Assembly: GCA_006227805.1 (NCBI GenBank)
Contig: SBFT01000281.1
Span: forward strand, 1 to 16,625
Length of the DNA stretch: 16,625 nucleotides
DNA from: Paracoccaceae bacterium
GTDB lineage: Bacteria > Pseudomonadota > Alphaproteobacteria > Rhodobacterales > Rhodobacteraceae
Direction: 5' to 3'
Shown here piece after piece: positions 1 through 6,576 of the stretch (within the stretch, counting starts at the first letter, position 1; each line of letters starts with the position of its first letter). The notes under the pieces are model-generated. The model saw nothing but the letters and a program-made list of their open reading frames with translations. It was not told the origin of the DNA and searched no databases. A program made the translations under genes and the position numbers.

Positions 1-531
1 CTCGATCCCGGTGCGCCGGGTCAGCGCCGCGCCATCGAACAGGATCGTCTCCTGTGGCAGCCAGTCCAGCCGCGCGCCGGGTCCCGCGGCCAGCCGGTTC
101 GTCACCCGGCCCGTGGTGCCGGGCTGCGCGCGATAGGCGCGTTCGGCCGCCTGGGTCGTGACCGTCAGGGCCGTGCCCGCGCCCGCTTGCAGGCCGGCAT
201 CGAACCGGTCGCCCCCGGTGATCCCGCCCGCGGTGTTCAGCAGGACCCCGGTCAGCGCATCCTCGCCCGTGCGCGGAAAGAGCGCCTTGAGCGAGCCCGC
301 CTGGCGCAGCCCGTCGATCACCGAGCGCGCGCCGAGCCGCTTGGACGACAGCCGGACCTCGCCCGCCGCGCGCGGCTGGCCTGTCACGGGGACGGCGATG
401 GGGGTGAGATCCTGGATGACGGGCTCCGTCGGTCTTGCGAGTCTGTGCGGCAGACTAGCCACCGGATCCGGGCCTTGACCATGGCCTTGCGTCGGGGGCC
501 GCGATTCCGACAGCCTCGCAGGCACAGGCAT
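1..531 (-). CDS. ureD: Urease accessory protein UreD (UreH), 5' part, cut by left edge
   Basis: UreD is a scaffold of the urease activation complex that binds apo-urease with UreF and UreG so that nickel can be inserted. The minus-strand frame with codons beginning at 1, 4, 7 and so on stays open from 531 to the window edge, giving 177 residues of a protein that is usually about 270-290. Family landmarks are clear: VRLSSKRLGARSVIDGLRQ, LKALFPR, NTAGGITGGDRF, TVTTQAAERAYRA and LDWLPQETILFDGA. I chose the ATG at 531 because an AAAGG-like ribosome site lies just upstream. The conserved part only begins about 57 residues later, so a GTG at 462 or another internal start is possible. The remaining urease genes would be expected beyond the left edge. 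The upstream gap of 73 bases (532-604) shows no convincing promoter. Confidence 0.92.
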   Translation of the reverse strand, partial: MPVPARLSESRPPTQGHGQGPDPVASLPHRLARPTEPVIQDLTPIAVPVTGQPRAAGEVRLSSKRLGARSVIDGLRQAGSLKALFPRTGEDALTGVLLNTAGGITGGDRFDAGLQAGAGTALTVTTQAAERAYRAQPGTTGRVTNRLAAGPGARLDWLPQETILFDGAALTRRTGIE

Positions 532-604
532 TCGCCTTTCGCACAAGATTTGAGCAAAGTCGCGGGCTCTGGCCCCCGGTCACGCGGACCTCCCGCCGTG
601 GCAT

Positions 605-1324
605 TCACGATCCCGGGGAAGAGGCCGCCTCGAAAAAGCGCGCGACGCTTGTGGCGAAGGCGAGGCTGTCCGCCGGTTCGCCGAGGCTGGCTCGGGCGCG
701 CGCGGTGACGTCCGGGCCAAGGTAATCGGCCATCTCGTCGGTCAGGGCGGCGATGAAGCCGGGCGTCATTTCCGGGTGGTGCTGGGTGGTGAAGATGCGC
801 GCCTCCTTCACGAACCCCGCGATCGGGCAATCCTCGGAGGAGGCCACCGGCCATGTCCCTTCGGGAAGCCGCGTCACCTGTTCCACATGGCTGCCATAGA
901 GGCGCAGCGGATCGGGCAGGTCCGACATCCAGGGCGCGCGATGCGTCAGGCGGCTGTGGGTCAGGCCATGGACATAGCCGTTCGGGTTGCGCCCGACCGC
1001 GCCCCCCAGGGCCAGCGCGATCGCCTGGTGGCCGAAACAGGCCCCGAACATCGGCAGGCCCCTCGCGTCCATCTCGCGGATCAGGTCCATCAGCCGCGCG
1101 ATCCAGGGCGCGTCGTCATGCACCGAGGCCGGACTGCCGGTCAGGATCGCGCCATCGAGCCCCGCCAGGGTCGCGGGAAAATCGCCGTCCTTCACCTGCC
1201 AGACCGAAAACCGCCAGTCGGGCCGCACCGCGTGCAGCATCGCGGGGAATTTCTCGCCATCCTTGGGATGTCGCTGCGCGAAGGCGCTTTCGTCGGTATT
1301 GGTGACCAGTATGGCCAGATGCAT
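605..1324 (-). CDS. Class I glutamine amidotransferase-like protein (possible gamma-glutamyl amide hydrolase)
   Basis: This is a 239-residue stand-alone class I glutamine amidotransferase domain of the GMP-synthase-like type. The nucleophile elbow GACFGHQ places the catalytic Cys at 96. The His-Glu part of the triad is in QHHPE (His183, Glu185). An oxyanion-type LTGSP segment lies near 61-65, and the conserved GSHVEQV lies near 144-150. No synthase or ammonia-acceptor domain is fused. Such free-standing members often hydrolyse gamma-glutamyl amides rather than feed ammonia to a partner; AtdA2 of aniline catabolism and PuuD of putrescine catabolism are examples. It is divergent from a P450 and a glutamine-synthetase-like ligase, which favours a hydrolase role there (inference). 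The ATG at 1322-1324 has no clear ribosome site. A further ATG at 1340 is in another frame. Confidence 0.9.
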   Translation of the reverse strand: MHLAILVTNTDESAFAQRHPKDGEKFPAMLHAVRPDWRFSVWQVKDGDFPATLAGLDGAILTGSPASVHDDAPWIARLMDLIREMDARGLPMFGACFGHQAIALALGGAVGRNPNGYVHGLTHSRLTHRAPWMSDLPDPLRLYGSHVEQVTRLPEGTWPVASSEDCPIAGFVKEARIFTTQHHPEMTPGFIAALTDEMADYLGPDVTARARASLGEPADSLAFATSVARFFEAASSPGS

Positions 1325-1343
1325 CGGTGCGAAATTCCATTTA

Positions 1344-1355
1344 CTTTGGCCAAAG
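1344..1355. promoter_or_regulatory. Perfect 12-bp palindrome, candidate operator
   Basis: The sequence CTTTGGCCAAAG equals its own reverse complement over all 12 bases. It sits in the 77-base gap between the divergent hydrolase and P450 genes, just upstream of a TATAAT box, where a bound regulator would overlap the P450 promoter. No regulator gene is adjacent, so the binding protein is unknown. It could be chance, although a 12-base perfect palindrome in so short a gap is suggestive. Confidence 0.4.
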
Positions 1356-1359
1356 CCCT

Positions 1360-1365
1360 TATAAT
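1360..1365 (+). promoter_or_regulatory. Candidate -10 box of the P450/ligase operon
   Basis: An exact TATAAT stands out in very GC-rich surroundings. Transcription would start near 1371-1373 and leave a leader of about 30 bases before the ATG at 1402. No good -35 hexamer is present at 16-19 bases spacing, which suggests weak basal activity or dependence on an activator. An ATG at 1372 lies at the predicted transcription start and is in frame with the P450, so a minor leaderless start is conceivable. Confidence 0.5.
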
Positions 1366-1401
1366 CTACACATGTTAAGGGACCAAGGAAAGGCCAAGCC
1401 C

Positions 1402-2658
1402 ATGACGGTCTGGACGCCCCATGATGACGGCCATGCCGATCTGACCAGCCATGACGCGTTCGAGCAGGGCCCGCCGCACAACACCTTCGCCCGCCTGCGC
1501 CGCGAGGACCCTCTGCACTGGACCGACTATGCCGACGGGCAGTCCTTCTGGTCGGTCACCCGCCATGCCGACATCGAGGCGATGAACCGCCAGCCGGATG
1601 TCTTTTCCTCGGCGCGCGGCATCCGCATGGAGGACCAGACCTACGAGGAATACCTCGCCCGGCGCACCTTCCAGGAAACCGATCCCCCCGATCACACCCG
1701 CGTCCGCCGCAAGCTGACGCGCGCCTTCGCCAAGCCCACCGTGGCGCGCTTCGAGGAGGATATCCGCGCCATCTGCCGCGACATCCTGCCCGGCGCTCTG
1801 GAACATGGGACCTTCGATGCGACGAAACTGATCGCGCGGGAGTTGCCGATGCGGATGCTGGGCCGGATCATGGGCACGCCCGACGCCGACCTGCCCTGGC
1901 TGGTGCAGAAGGGCGACGCGCTGATCGCCAACACGGACCCCGATTTCACCGATCACGTGATGGACAAGCTCGACACCGACGCGTTCCGGATGATGCCCTT
2001 CAATTCGCCCGCGGGGGCCGAGCTCTATGATTACGCGCGCGACCTGATGGCGTCGAAGGCGGCGCGCGGGGATACCGACGGGGTGCTGCACCTGATCCTC
2101 GAACCCGACGAGGACGGCCAGACCATATCCGAGACCGAGTTCCGCAACTTCTTCTGCCTGCTGGTGGCCGCCGGCAACGACACCACGCGCTATTCGATCG
2201 CGGCGGGCATGCAGGCGATGTGCCACCAGCCCGAGCTTCTGGGCCAGATGCAGGCGGGCGGGGTCTGGGACACCGCGCCCGACGAGATCATCCGCTGGGC
2301 CACGCCCGCGCTCTATTTCCGCCGCACCGCGACGCGCGATGTCGAGATGCACGGAAAGACGATCCGTGAAGGCGACAAGGTGCTCTACTGGTTCGCGTCC
2401 GCCAACCGGGACGAGGCGATGTTCGACGATCCCTTCCGCGTGAACCTCGGCCGCAGGCCGAACCGCCATCTGTCCTTCGGGCAGGGCGGGCCGCATGTCT
2501 GCCTGGGCATGTGGCTGGCGATCCTGGAAGTGCGCGTGCTGTTCCAGGAACTGGCGTCCCGCATCACCGCGATCGAGGCGGCGGGGCCGCACCGGTTCCT
2601 GCGCTCGAACTTCGTGGGCGGTATCAAGTCTTTGCCCGTCACTGTCAGACGGGCCTGA
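1402..2658 (+). CDS. Cytochrome P450 monooxygenase
   Basis: This is a soluble bacterial P450 of 418 residues, normal for the class, with no membrane anchor. The oxygen-activating I-helix motif AGNDTT is at 257-262, the ExxR motif is EIIR at 295-298, and the haem loop FGQGGPHVCLG has its Cys ligand at 367. That loop has one more residue than the usual FGxGxHxCxG, as in CYP124/CYP125-type enzymes that oxidise branched aliphatic or sterol substrates. ETDPPDHTRVRR near 92-103 is the typical bacterial C-helix region. I chose the ATG at 1402 because AAGGAAAGG lies at 1385-1393; in-frame starts at 1327 and 1372 lack a ribosome site. The stop is 12 bases before the ligase gene, so the two are co-transcribed. 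No ferredoxin or reductase partner is in the window. Substrate is unknown; context suggests an amine or its gamma-glutamyl conjugate (inference). Confidence 0.96.
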   Translation: MTVWTPHDDGHADLTSHDAFEQGPPHNTFARLRREDPLHWTDYADGQSFWSVTRHADIEAMNRQPDVFSSARGIRMEDQTYEEYLARRTFQETDPPDHTRVRRKLTRAFAKPTVARFEEDIRAICRDILPGALEHGTFDATKLIARELPMRMLGRIMGTPDADLPWLVQKGDALIANTDPDFTDHVMDKLDTDAFRMMPFNSPAGAELYDYARDLMASKAARGDTDGVLHLILEPDEDGQTISETEFRNFFCLLVAAGNDTTRYSIAAGMQAMCHQPELLGQMQAGGVWDTAPDEIIRWATPALYFRRTATRDVEMHGKTIREGDKVLYWFASANRDEAMFDDPFRVNLGRRPNRHLSFGQGGPHVCLGMWLAILEVRVLFQELASRITAIEAAGPHRFLRSNFVGGIKSLPVTVRRA

Positions 2659-2670
2659 GGGAGAGTGAGG

Positions 2671-3960
2671 ATGAAAGACCGTCTGCGCGCATTGTTCTGC
2701 GACCATCTCAGCATCATGCGGGGCAAGTATCTGCCGCACCACAAGATCGGCGATGGCGAAACCCGCTTCTGCCTGGGCACCTTCGGCACGCATTACGACA
2801 AGGACCTGCTGGATGCGCCCCATGCCAAGGTCAAGGCGGGCCTGCCCGACATGGGCCTGCACTGGCGTCACGACGACATCCGCGACGGGTGGGAGCCTGC
2901 GACCAAGGTCGTCCTCGGCGATCTGGTCGACGAGGACGGCGCGCCCCTGTCGCTCTGCCCGCGCGGGGCGCTGAAGCGCGCGGTCGCGGCCTGGGCGAAG
3001 CGGGGTCTGACCCCCAAGATCGGGATCGAACTGGAAGCCTTCGCGCTTCAGGCCGACGACCAGGGCCGCCTGATGCCCTATGACGCGCCGGGCGGCGTGG
3101 TCTACGGCACCGGACCCTTCGCCGACCCCTTGCGGTTCAACGACCGGATCTGGGAAGTGGCCGACGACCTGGGCTTCCGGCTGGACATGATCACGTCGGA
3201 ATTCGACAGCCCGCAATACGAATACACCCTGACCTTCGACGACGCGGTGAAGGCGGTGGACGACATCGTCCTGTTCCGCCTTCTGGCGCGCGAGATCGCG
3301 CTGGAATACGGCATCGTGCTGACCTTCCTGCCCAAGCCCATCGCCGAGGCGGGCGGATCGGGGATGCACATCAACTTCTCGTTCGCGGACGAGGCCGGGG
3401 GCAATGCGCTGTCCACCGGGCCGAAGGGCGGGCCCGATCACATGAACGATCTGGCGCGCGGCTGCATCGCGGGGCTGATCCATCACCACAGGGGTCTGGC
3501 GGGGCTGATCGCGCCCACCGCGTCGTCCTACCTGCGGCTGCAGCCCGGATCGCTGTCCGGCTACTGGCGCAACTGGGGCGGCGACCACCGCAACGTCACC
3601 ACGCGGATCAGCGGCGAAGGCGGCGCCAAGGCGCGGCTCGAGCACCGGATGGCGGACGCCTCGGCCAATCCCTACACGGCCGTGGCCGCGGTCCTTCAGG
3701 CGGCCCTTCTGGGGGTCGAGAACGGCTATGCCCTGCCGCCCATGGAAACCGGGGACGGCTTTGACCGCATGGATGCCACCGAGGGCGTGGCCAACGACCT
3801 GGCCGGCGCCGTGGCGGACCTGGCGCAGGACCGCGCACTGGCCGAGGCGGTGGGCGCGGAGCTGGTCGCGAACCACGTCTACATGAAGGAGAAGGAGGTC
3901 AGGAAAACCCGCGATCTGGAAGGCGACGCGCTGCGCGACTTCTACGTCTGGTTCGTCTGA
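2671..3960 (+). CDS. Glutamine-synthetase-like gamma-glutamyl-amine ligase
   Basis: This 429-residue glutamine-synthetase-fold enzyme would join the gamma-carboxyl of glutamate to ammonia or an amine using ATP. An N-terminal beta-grasp part ends near residue 95. The catalytic domain begins with the metal-binding GIELEAF (Glu120, Glu122) and continues with SEFDSPQYEYTL (177-188) and GGSGMHINFS (His233). The arginine-rich segment WGGDHRNVTTRI (302-313) and the ARLEHRMADASANPY block (321-335) are of the GlnT/PuuA/FluG type rather than the housekeeping GlnA type. By eye the usual NGSGMHxH reads GGSGMHIN, so an Asn and the second His of that loop are replaced, which may reflect a changed acceptor amine. 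There is no GlnA-like adenylylation Tyr site that I can recognise. The ATG at 2671 follows AGGGAG at 2658-2663; a GTG at 2665 is the alternative. True ammonia-assimilating activity seems less likely, and the substrate is unknown. Confidence 0.92.
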   Translation: MKDRLRALFCDHLSIMRGKYLPHHKIGDGETRFCLGTFGTHYDKDLLDAPHAKVKAGLPDMGLHWRHDDIRDGWEPATKVVLGDLVDEDGAPLSLCPRGALKRAVAAWAKRGLTPKIGIELEAFALQADDQGRLMPYDAPGGVVYGTGPFADPLRFNDRIWEVADDLGFRLDMITSEFDSPQYEYTLTFDDAVKAVDDIVLFRLLAREIALEYGIVLTFLPKPIAEAGGSGMHINFSFADEAGGNALSTGPKGGPDHMNDLARGCIAGLIHHHRGLAGLIAPTASSYLRLQPGSLSGYWRNWGGDHRNVTTRISGEGGAKARLEHRMADASANPYTAVAAVLQAALLGVENGYALPPMETGDGFDRMDATEGVANDLAGAVADLAQDRALAEAVGAELVANHVYMKEKEVRKTRDLEGDALRDFYVWFV

Positions 3961-3964
3961 CCCG

Positions 3965-4001
3965 GGCCTTGCAGCGGCGGTATCCCGCCGTATGCAAGGC
4001 C
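3965..4001 (+). terminator. Strong hairpin after the P450/ligase operon
   Basis: Arms GGCCTTGCA (3965-3973) and TGCAAGGCC (3993-4001) pair over 9 bases. A second perfect 6-bp stem, CGGCGG with CCGCCG (3975-3980 and 3985-3990), sits inside and is closed by a TATC loop. It starts 5 bases after the ligase stop codon. No T-run follows, so it may be a Rho-assisted terminator or a 3'-end stabiliser rather than a classical intrinsic terminator. Confidence 0.6.
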
Positions 4002-4010
4002 ATGAATTTC

Positions 4011-4026
4011 AAGATGTTTCGATCTT
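4011..4026. repeat. Small inverted repeat in the cydA leader region
   Basis: AAGAT (4011-4015) and ATCTT (4022-4026) form a 5-bp inverted repeat around a 6-base loop, within the 158-base gap between the ligase gene and cydA. It could be part of an operator for the oxidase genes or chance. I see no FNR-type TTGAT-N4-ATCAA site and no good -35/-10 pair in the gap. Confidence 0.2.
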
Positions 4027-4118
4027 CCGGCGCCCGTTCCGCGCCCAGCTGTCGCACCCCCCGTGAATGCGCGCGCAGGGGCCCTAAGTGAGGCTCGACG
4101 CGAACAGACAGGTGCGAC

Positions 4119-5504
4119 ATGGACACTCTGCTTCTGTCCCGGATCCAGTTCGGGGCCAACATCTCGTTCCACATCCTTTTCCCGACGATCACGATCGCGC
4201 TGGGCTGGGTTCTGCTGTTCTTCAAGCTGCGCTTCAACGCGACCGGCGATCTCAAGTGGATGGAGGCCTATCGCTTCTGGGTGAAGGTCTTCGCGCTGTC
4301 CTTCGCGATGGGGGTGGTCAGCGGCATCACCATGTCCTTCCAGTTCGGCACCAACTGGCCGGGCTTCATGGAGACGGTGGGCAACATCGCGGGCCCGCTT
4401 CTGGCCTACGAGATCATGACCGCCTTCTTCCTCGAGGCGGTGTTCCTCGGGATCATGCTCTTCGGCTTTTCCCGCGTGCCGGGCTGGCTGCACACGCTGG
4501 CGACCTTCCTCGTGGCCTTCGGCACCACGATGAGCGCGTTCTGGATCCTTGTCCTGAACAGCTGGATGCACACGCCGGCCGGGTTCGAGATGCGCGACGG
4601 CGTCGCCTTCGCCACCGACTGGTGGGCGATCATCTTCAACCCCTCGATGCCCTATCGCCTGGTGCACATGCTGCTGGCCTCGGGGCTGACGGTCGCCTTC
4701 CTGATCGCGGGCCTGTCGGCGTTCCGCTGGCTGATCGGCGATCGCGGGGCGGAGGTGCGCGCGACGCTGAAATCGGGCCTGATCCTGGGCGCGGCGCTGA
4801 TCCCCTTGCAGATTCTCGCCGGCGACTTCCACGGGCTGAACACGCTGGAACACCAGCCCGCCAAGGTCGCCGCCATGGAAGGCAACTGGGAGACGGGGCC
4901 CAATGTGCCGCTCCTGCTCTTCGCTGTTCCGGACGAGGAGACGCGCAGCAATTCCATGGAAATCGCCATCCCCAACGGCGCCTCGCTGATCCTGACGCAC
5001 AAGTCGGACGGCGTCGTGCCGGGTCTGAACGATTTCGTGGCCGAGGACGGCACCGCCCTGCACCCGCCGGTGGCGCCCGTCTTCTATTCCTTCCGCGTGA
5101 TGGTGGGGACCGGCATGGCCATGCTGCTGCTGTCCTGGACCGCCGTTGCGATCATGGCGCGCCGCCGCGACGCGGGCGCGCTGCCAAAACCGCTTCTCTG
5201 GGCGCTGGTGCCTATGGCCTTCTCGGGCTGGGTGGCGACGCTCGCGGGCTGGTACACGACCGAGATCGGCCGCCAGCCCTGGCTGGTCCAGGGCGTGCTG
5301 ACCACCGAACAGGCCGTGGCCGACGTGCCCGCGCCTTTCGTCGGCACGACGCTGGTGGCCTATCTCGCGATCTACGTCCTGCTGCTGGCGGCCTATGTCT
5401 CGGTCCTGTTCTACCTGGCGCGCAAGGCCGCCCGTGGCGAAGGCCCGCGCCGCCGCACGCCGCTTGCGGGCGAGGCGATCGTGGCCCAGGTCCCGGCGGA
5501 GTAG
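4119..5504 (+). CDS. cydA: Cytochrome bd-type (cyanide-insensitive, CIO) quinol oxidase subunit I
   Basis: Subunit I carries the quinol site and the haems of a bd-type terminal oxidase in the inner membrane, reducing oxygen to water with electrons from ubiquinol. Its 461 residues with about nine membrane segments fit the family. Haem ligands by comparison with E. coli CydA are His18, His183 (in YRLVHM) and Met328 (in FRVMVG). The conserved acidic pair is Glu98 and Glu106 in the AYEIMTAFFLEAVF stretch. GRQPWLVQG near the C-terminus is a family signature. The Q-loop between about 240 and 325 is short, which is typical of the CioA branch rather than of E. coli CydA. A modest ACAGG ribosome site precedes the ATG. 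The stop is 5 bases before cydB, so they form an operon. No cydX, cydC or cydD is nearby. Confidence 0.96.
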   Translation: MDTLLLSRIQFGANISFHILFPTITIALGWVLLFFKLRFNATGDLKWMEAYRFWVKVFALSFAMGVVSGITMSFQFGTNWPGFMETVGNIAGPLLAYEIMTAFFLEAVFLGIMLFGFSRVPGWLHTLATFLVAFGTTMSAFWILVLNSWMHTPAGFEMRDGVAFATDWWAIIFNPSMPYRLVHMLLASGLTVAFLIAGLSAFRWLIGDRGAEVRATLKSGLILGAALIPLQILAGDFHGLNTLEHQPAKVAAMEGNWETGPNVPLLLFAVPDEETRSNSMEIAIPNGASLILTHKSDGVVPGLNDFVAEDGTALHPPVAPVFYSFRVMVGTGMAMLLLSWTAVAIMARRRDAGALPKPLLWALVPMAFSGWVATLAGWYTTEIGRQPWLVQGVLTTEQAVADVPAPFVGTTLVAYLAIYVLLLAAYVSVLFYLARKAARGEGPRRRTPLAGEAIVAQVPAE

Positions 5505-5509
5505 GGCGG

Positions 5510-6523
5510 ATGATGGACCTCTTCGGCGATCCCGCCCGCTGGCTGCCGGTGACCTTCGCGGCGCTGATGGGCCTGTCGATCCTGATCTATGTCGTGCTCG
5601 ACGGCTTCGACCTCGGCGTCGGTGTGCTCTTTCCCTTCGCGGGCGAGGCCGAGAAGGACCGCATGGTCGCCTCGATCGGCCCCTTCTGGGACGCCAACGA
5701 AACCTGGCTCGTCCTGGCGGTCGGTCTGTTGCTGGTGGCCTTTCCGGCGGCGCATGGCACGATCCTGACCGCGCTCTACCTGCCGGTCGCGATCATGCTG
5801 ATCGGGCTGATCCTGCGCGGCGTGGCCTTCGAATTCCGGGTCAAGGCGCCATTGCCGCACAAGGGCCGCTGGAACTTCGCCTTCTGGTCGGGGTCGCTGA
5901 TGACGTCGTTGTCGCAGGGCTGGATGCTGGGCCTCTACATCATGGGCCTGGAACAGACCCCCGCGACCTGGGTCTTCGCGGCGCTGACCGCGGTCTTCCT
6001 GACCGTCGGCTACAGCTTCATCGGCGCGACATGGCTGATCCTGAAGACCGACGGCGATCTGCAACGGAAGGCGGTGGCCTGGGCGCGCGGCGGCATCTGG
6101 GGGCTGGTGCTGGGGCTGGGCGCGATCTCGCTCGCCTCGCCGCTGGTCAGCCCGCGCATCTGGCAGAAATGGTTCTCGGTCCCCGAGATCTTCCTCCTGG
6201 CGCCGCTGCCGATCCTGTCGGGTGCGCTGGTGGTCCTGCTGTGGCTGGCCCTGCGCCGTCTGCCCACGTCCGACGACAGCTGGGCCTGGTTTCCCTTCGT
6301 CGCCTCGATCGTGCTGTTCACGCTGGCCTTCTTCGGGATGGCCTATTCCTTCTATCCTTACGTCGTCCCCGAGCAACTGACGATCTACGAAGCCGCCAGC
6401 GCGCCGGAAAGCCTGTTCATCATCCTGATCGGCACCTGCATCGTCCTGCCGATGATCGGTGGCTACACGGCACTGGCCTATGTCATCTTCCGCGGCAAGG
6501 CGACCGAATTGCGCTATGACTGA
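5510..6523 (+). CDS. cydB: Cytochrome bd-type quinol oxidase subunit II
   Basis: CydB/CioB is the structural partner of subunit I and is needed for haem insertion and stability of the membrane oxidase. At 337 residues with about eight membrane segments it matches the family. The N-terminal YVVLDGFDLGVGVLFPF and the ASIGPFWDANETWLVLA stretch (near residues 55-72) are diagnostic. Two ATG codons stand in a row at 5510 and 5513. AGGG at 5503-5506 is better spaced for the second, so translation may begin one residue later. It lies directly behind cydA. No small CydX-like frame follows, since the only ATG overlapping its end (6516) gives 6 residues. The 53 bases to mutL hold no evident terminator. 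Confidence 0.96.
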   Translation: MMDLFGDPARWLPVTFAALMGLSILIYVVLDGFDLGVGVLFPFAGEAEKDRMVASIGPFWDANETWLVLAVGLLLVAFPAAHGTILTALYLPVAIMLIGLILRGVAFEFRVKAPLPHKGRWNFAFWSGSLMTSLSQGWMLGLYIMGLEQTPATWVFAALTAVFLTVGYSFIGATWLILKTDGDLQRKAVAWARGGIWGLVLGLGAISLASPLVSPRIWQKWFSVPEIFLLAPLPILSGALVVLLWLALRRLPTSDDSWAWFPFVASIVLFTLAFFGMAYSFYPYVVPEQLTIYEAASAPESLFIILIGTCIVLPMIGGYTALAYVIFRGKATELRYD

Positions 6524-6576
6524 CGCCGTTCGATAGCGGTTTCAGAATCGTCGCCGCCCATGCTAGGTATGGGGGC

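Noticed and set aside
532..604. A terminator for the amidotransferase-like gene or promoter for ureD in the 73-base gap
   Set aside because: Only a 4-bp GGGC/GCCC stem without T-run and no -35/-10 pair could be found.
1375..3876. An 833-residue open frame on the minus strand opposite the P450 and ligase genes
   Set aside because: It is composed of Arg, Gly, His, Gln and Val repeats without domains and lies exactly opposite two well-supported genes. Open antisense frames are expected from strong G/C third-position bias.
4088..5509. Upstream extension of the cydB frame by about 470 residues across cydA
   Set aside because: The extension is an Arg/Gly/Ala-rich shadow of cydA in another frame; CydB character only starts at 5510, right behind the cydA stop.
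6539..6576. A possible promoter just before mutL (TTCAGA and TAGGTA)
   Set aside because: Only a minority of consensus bases match and nothing supports it over chance.
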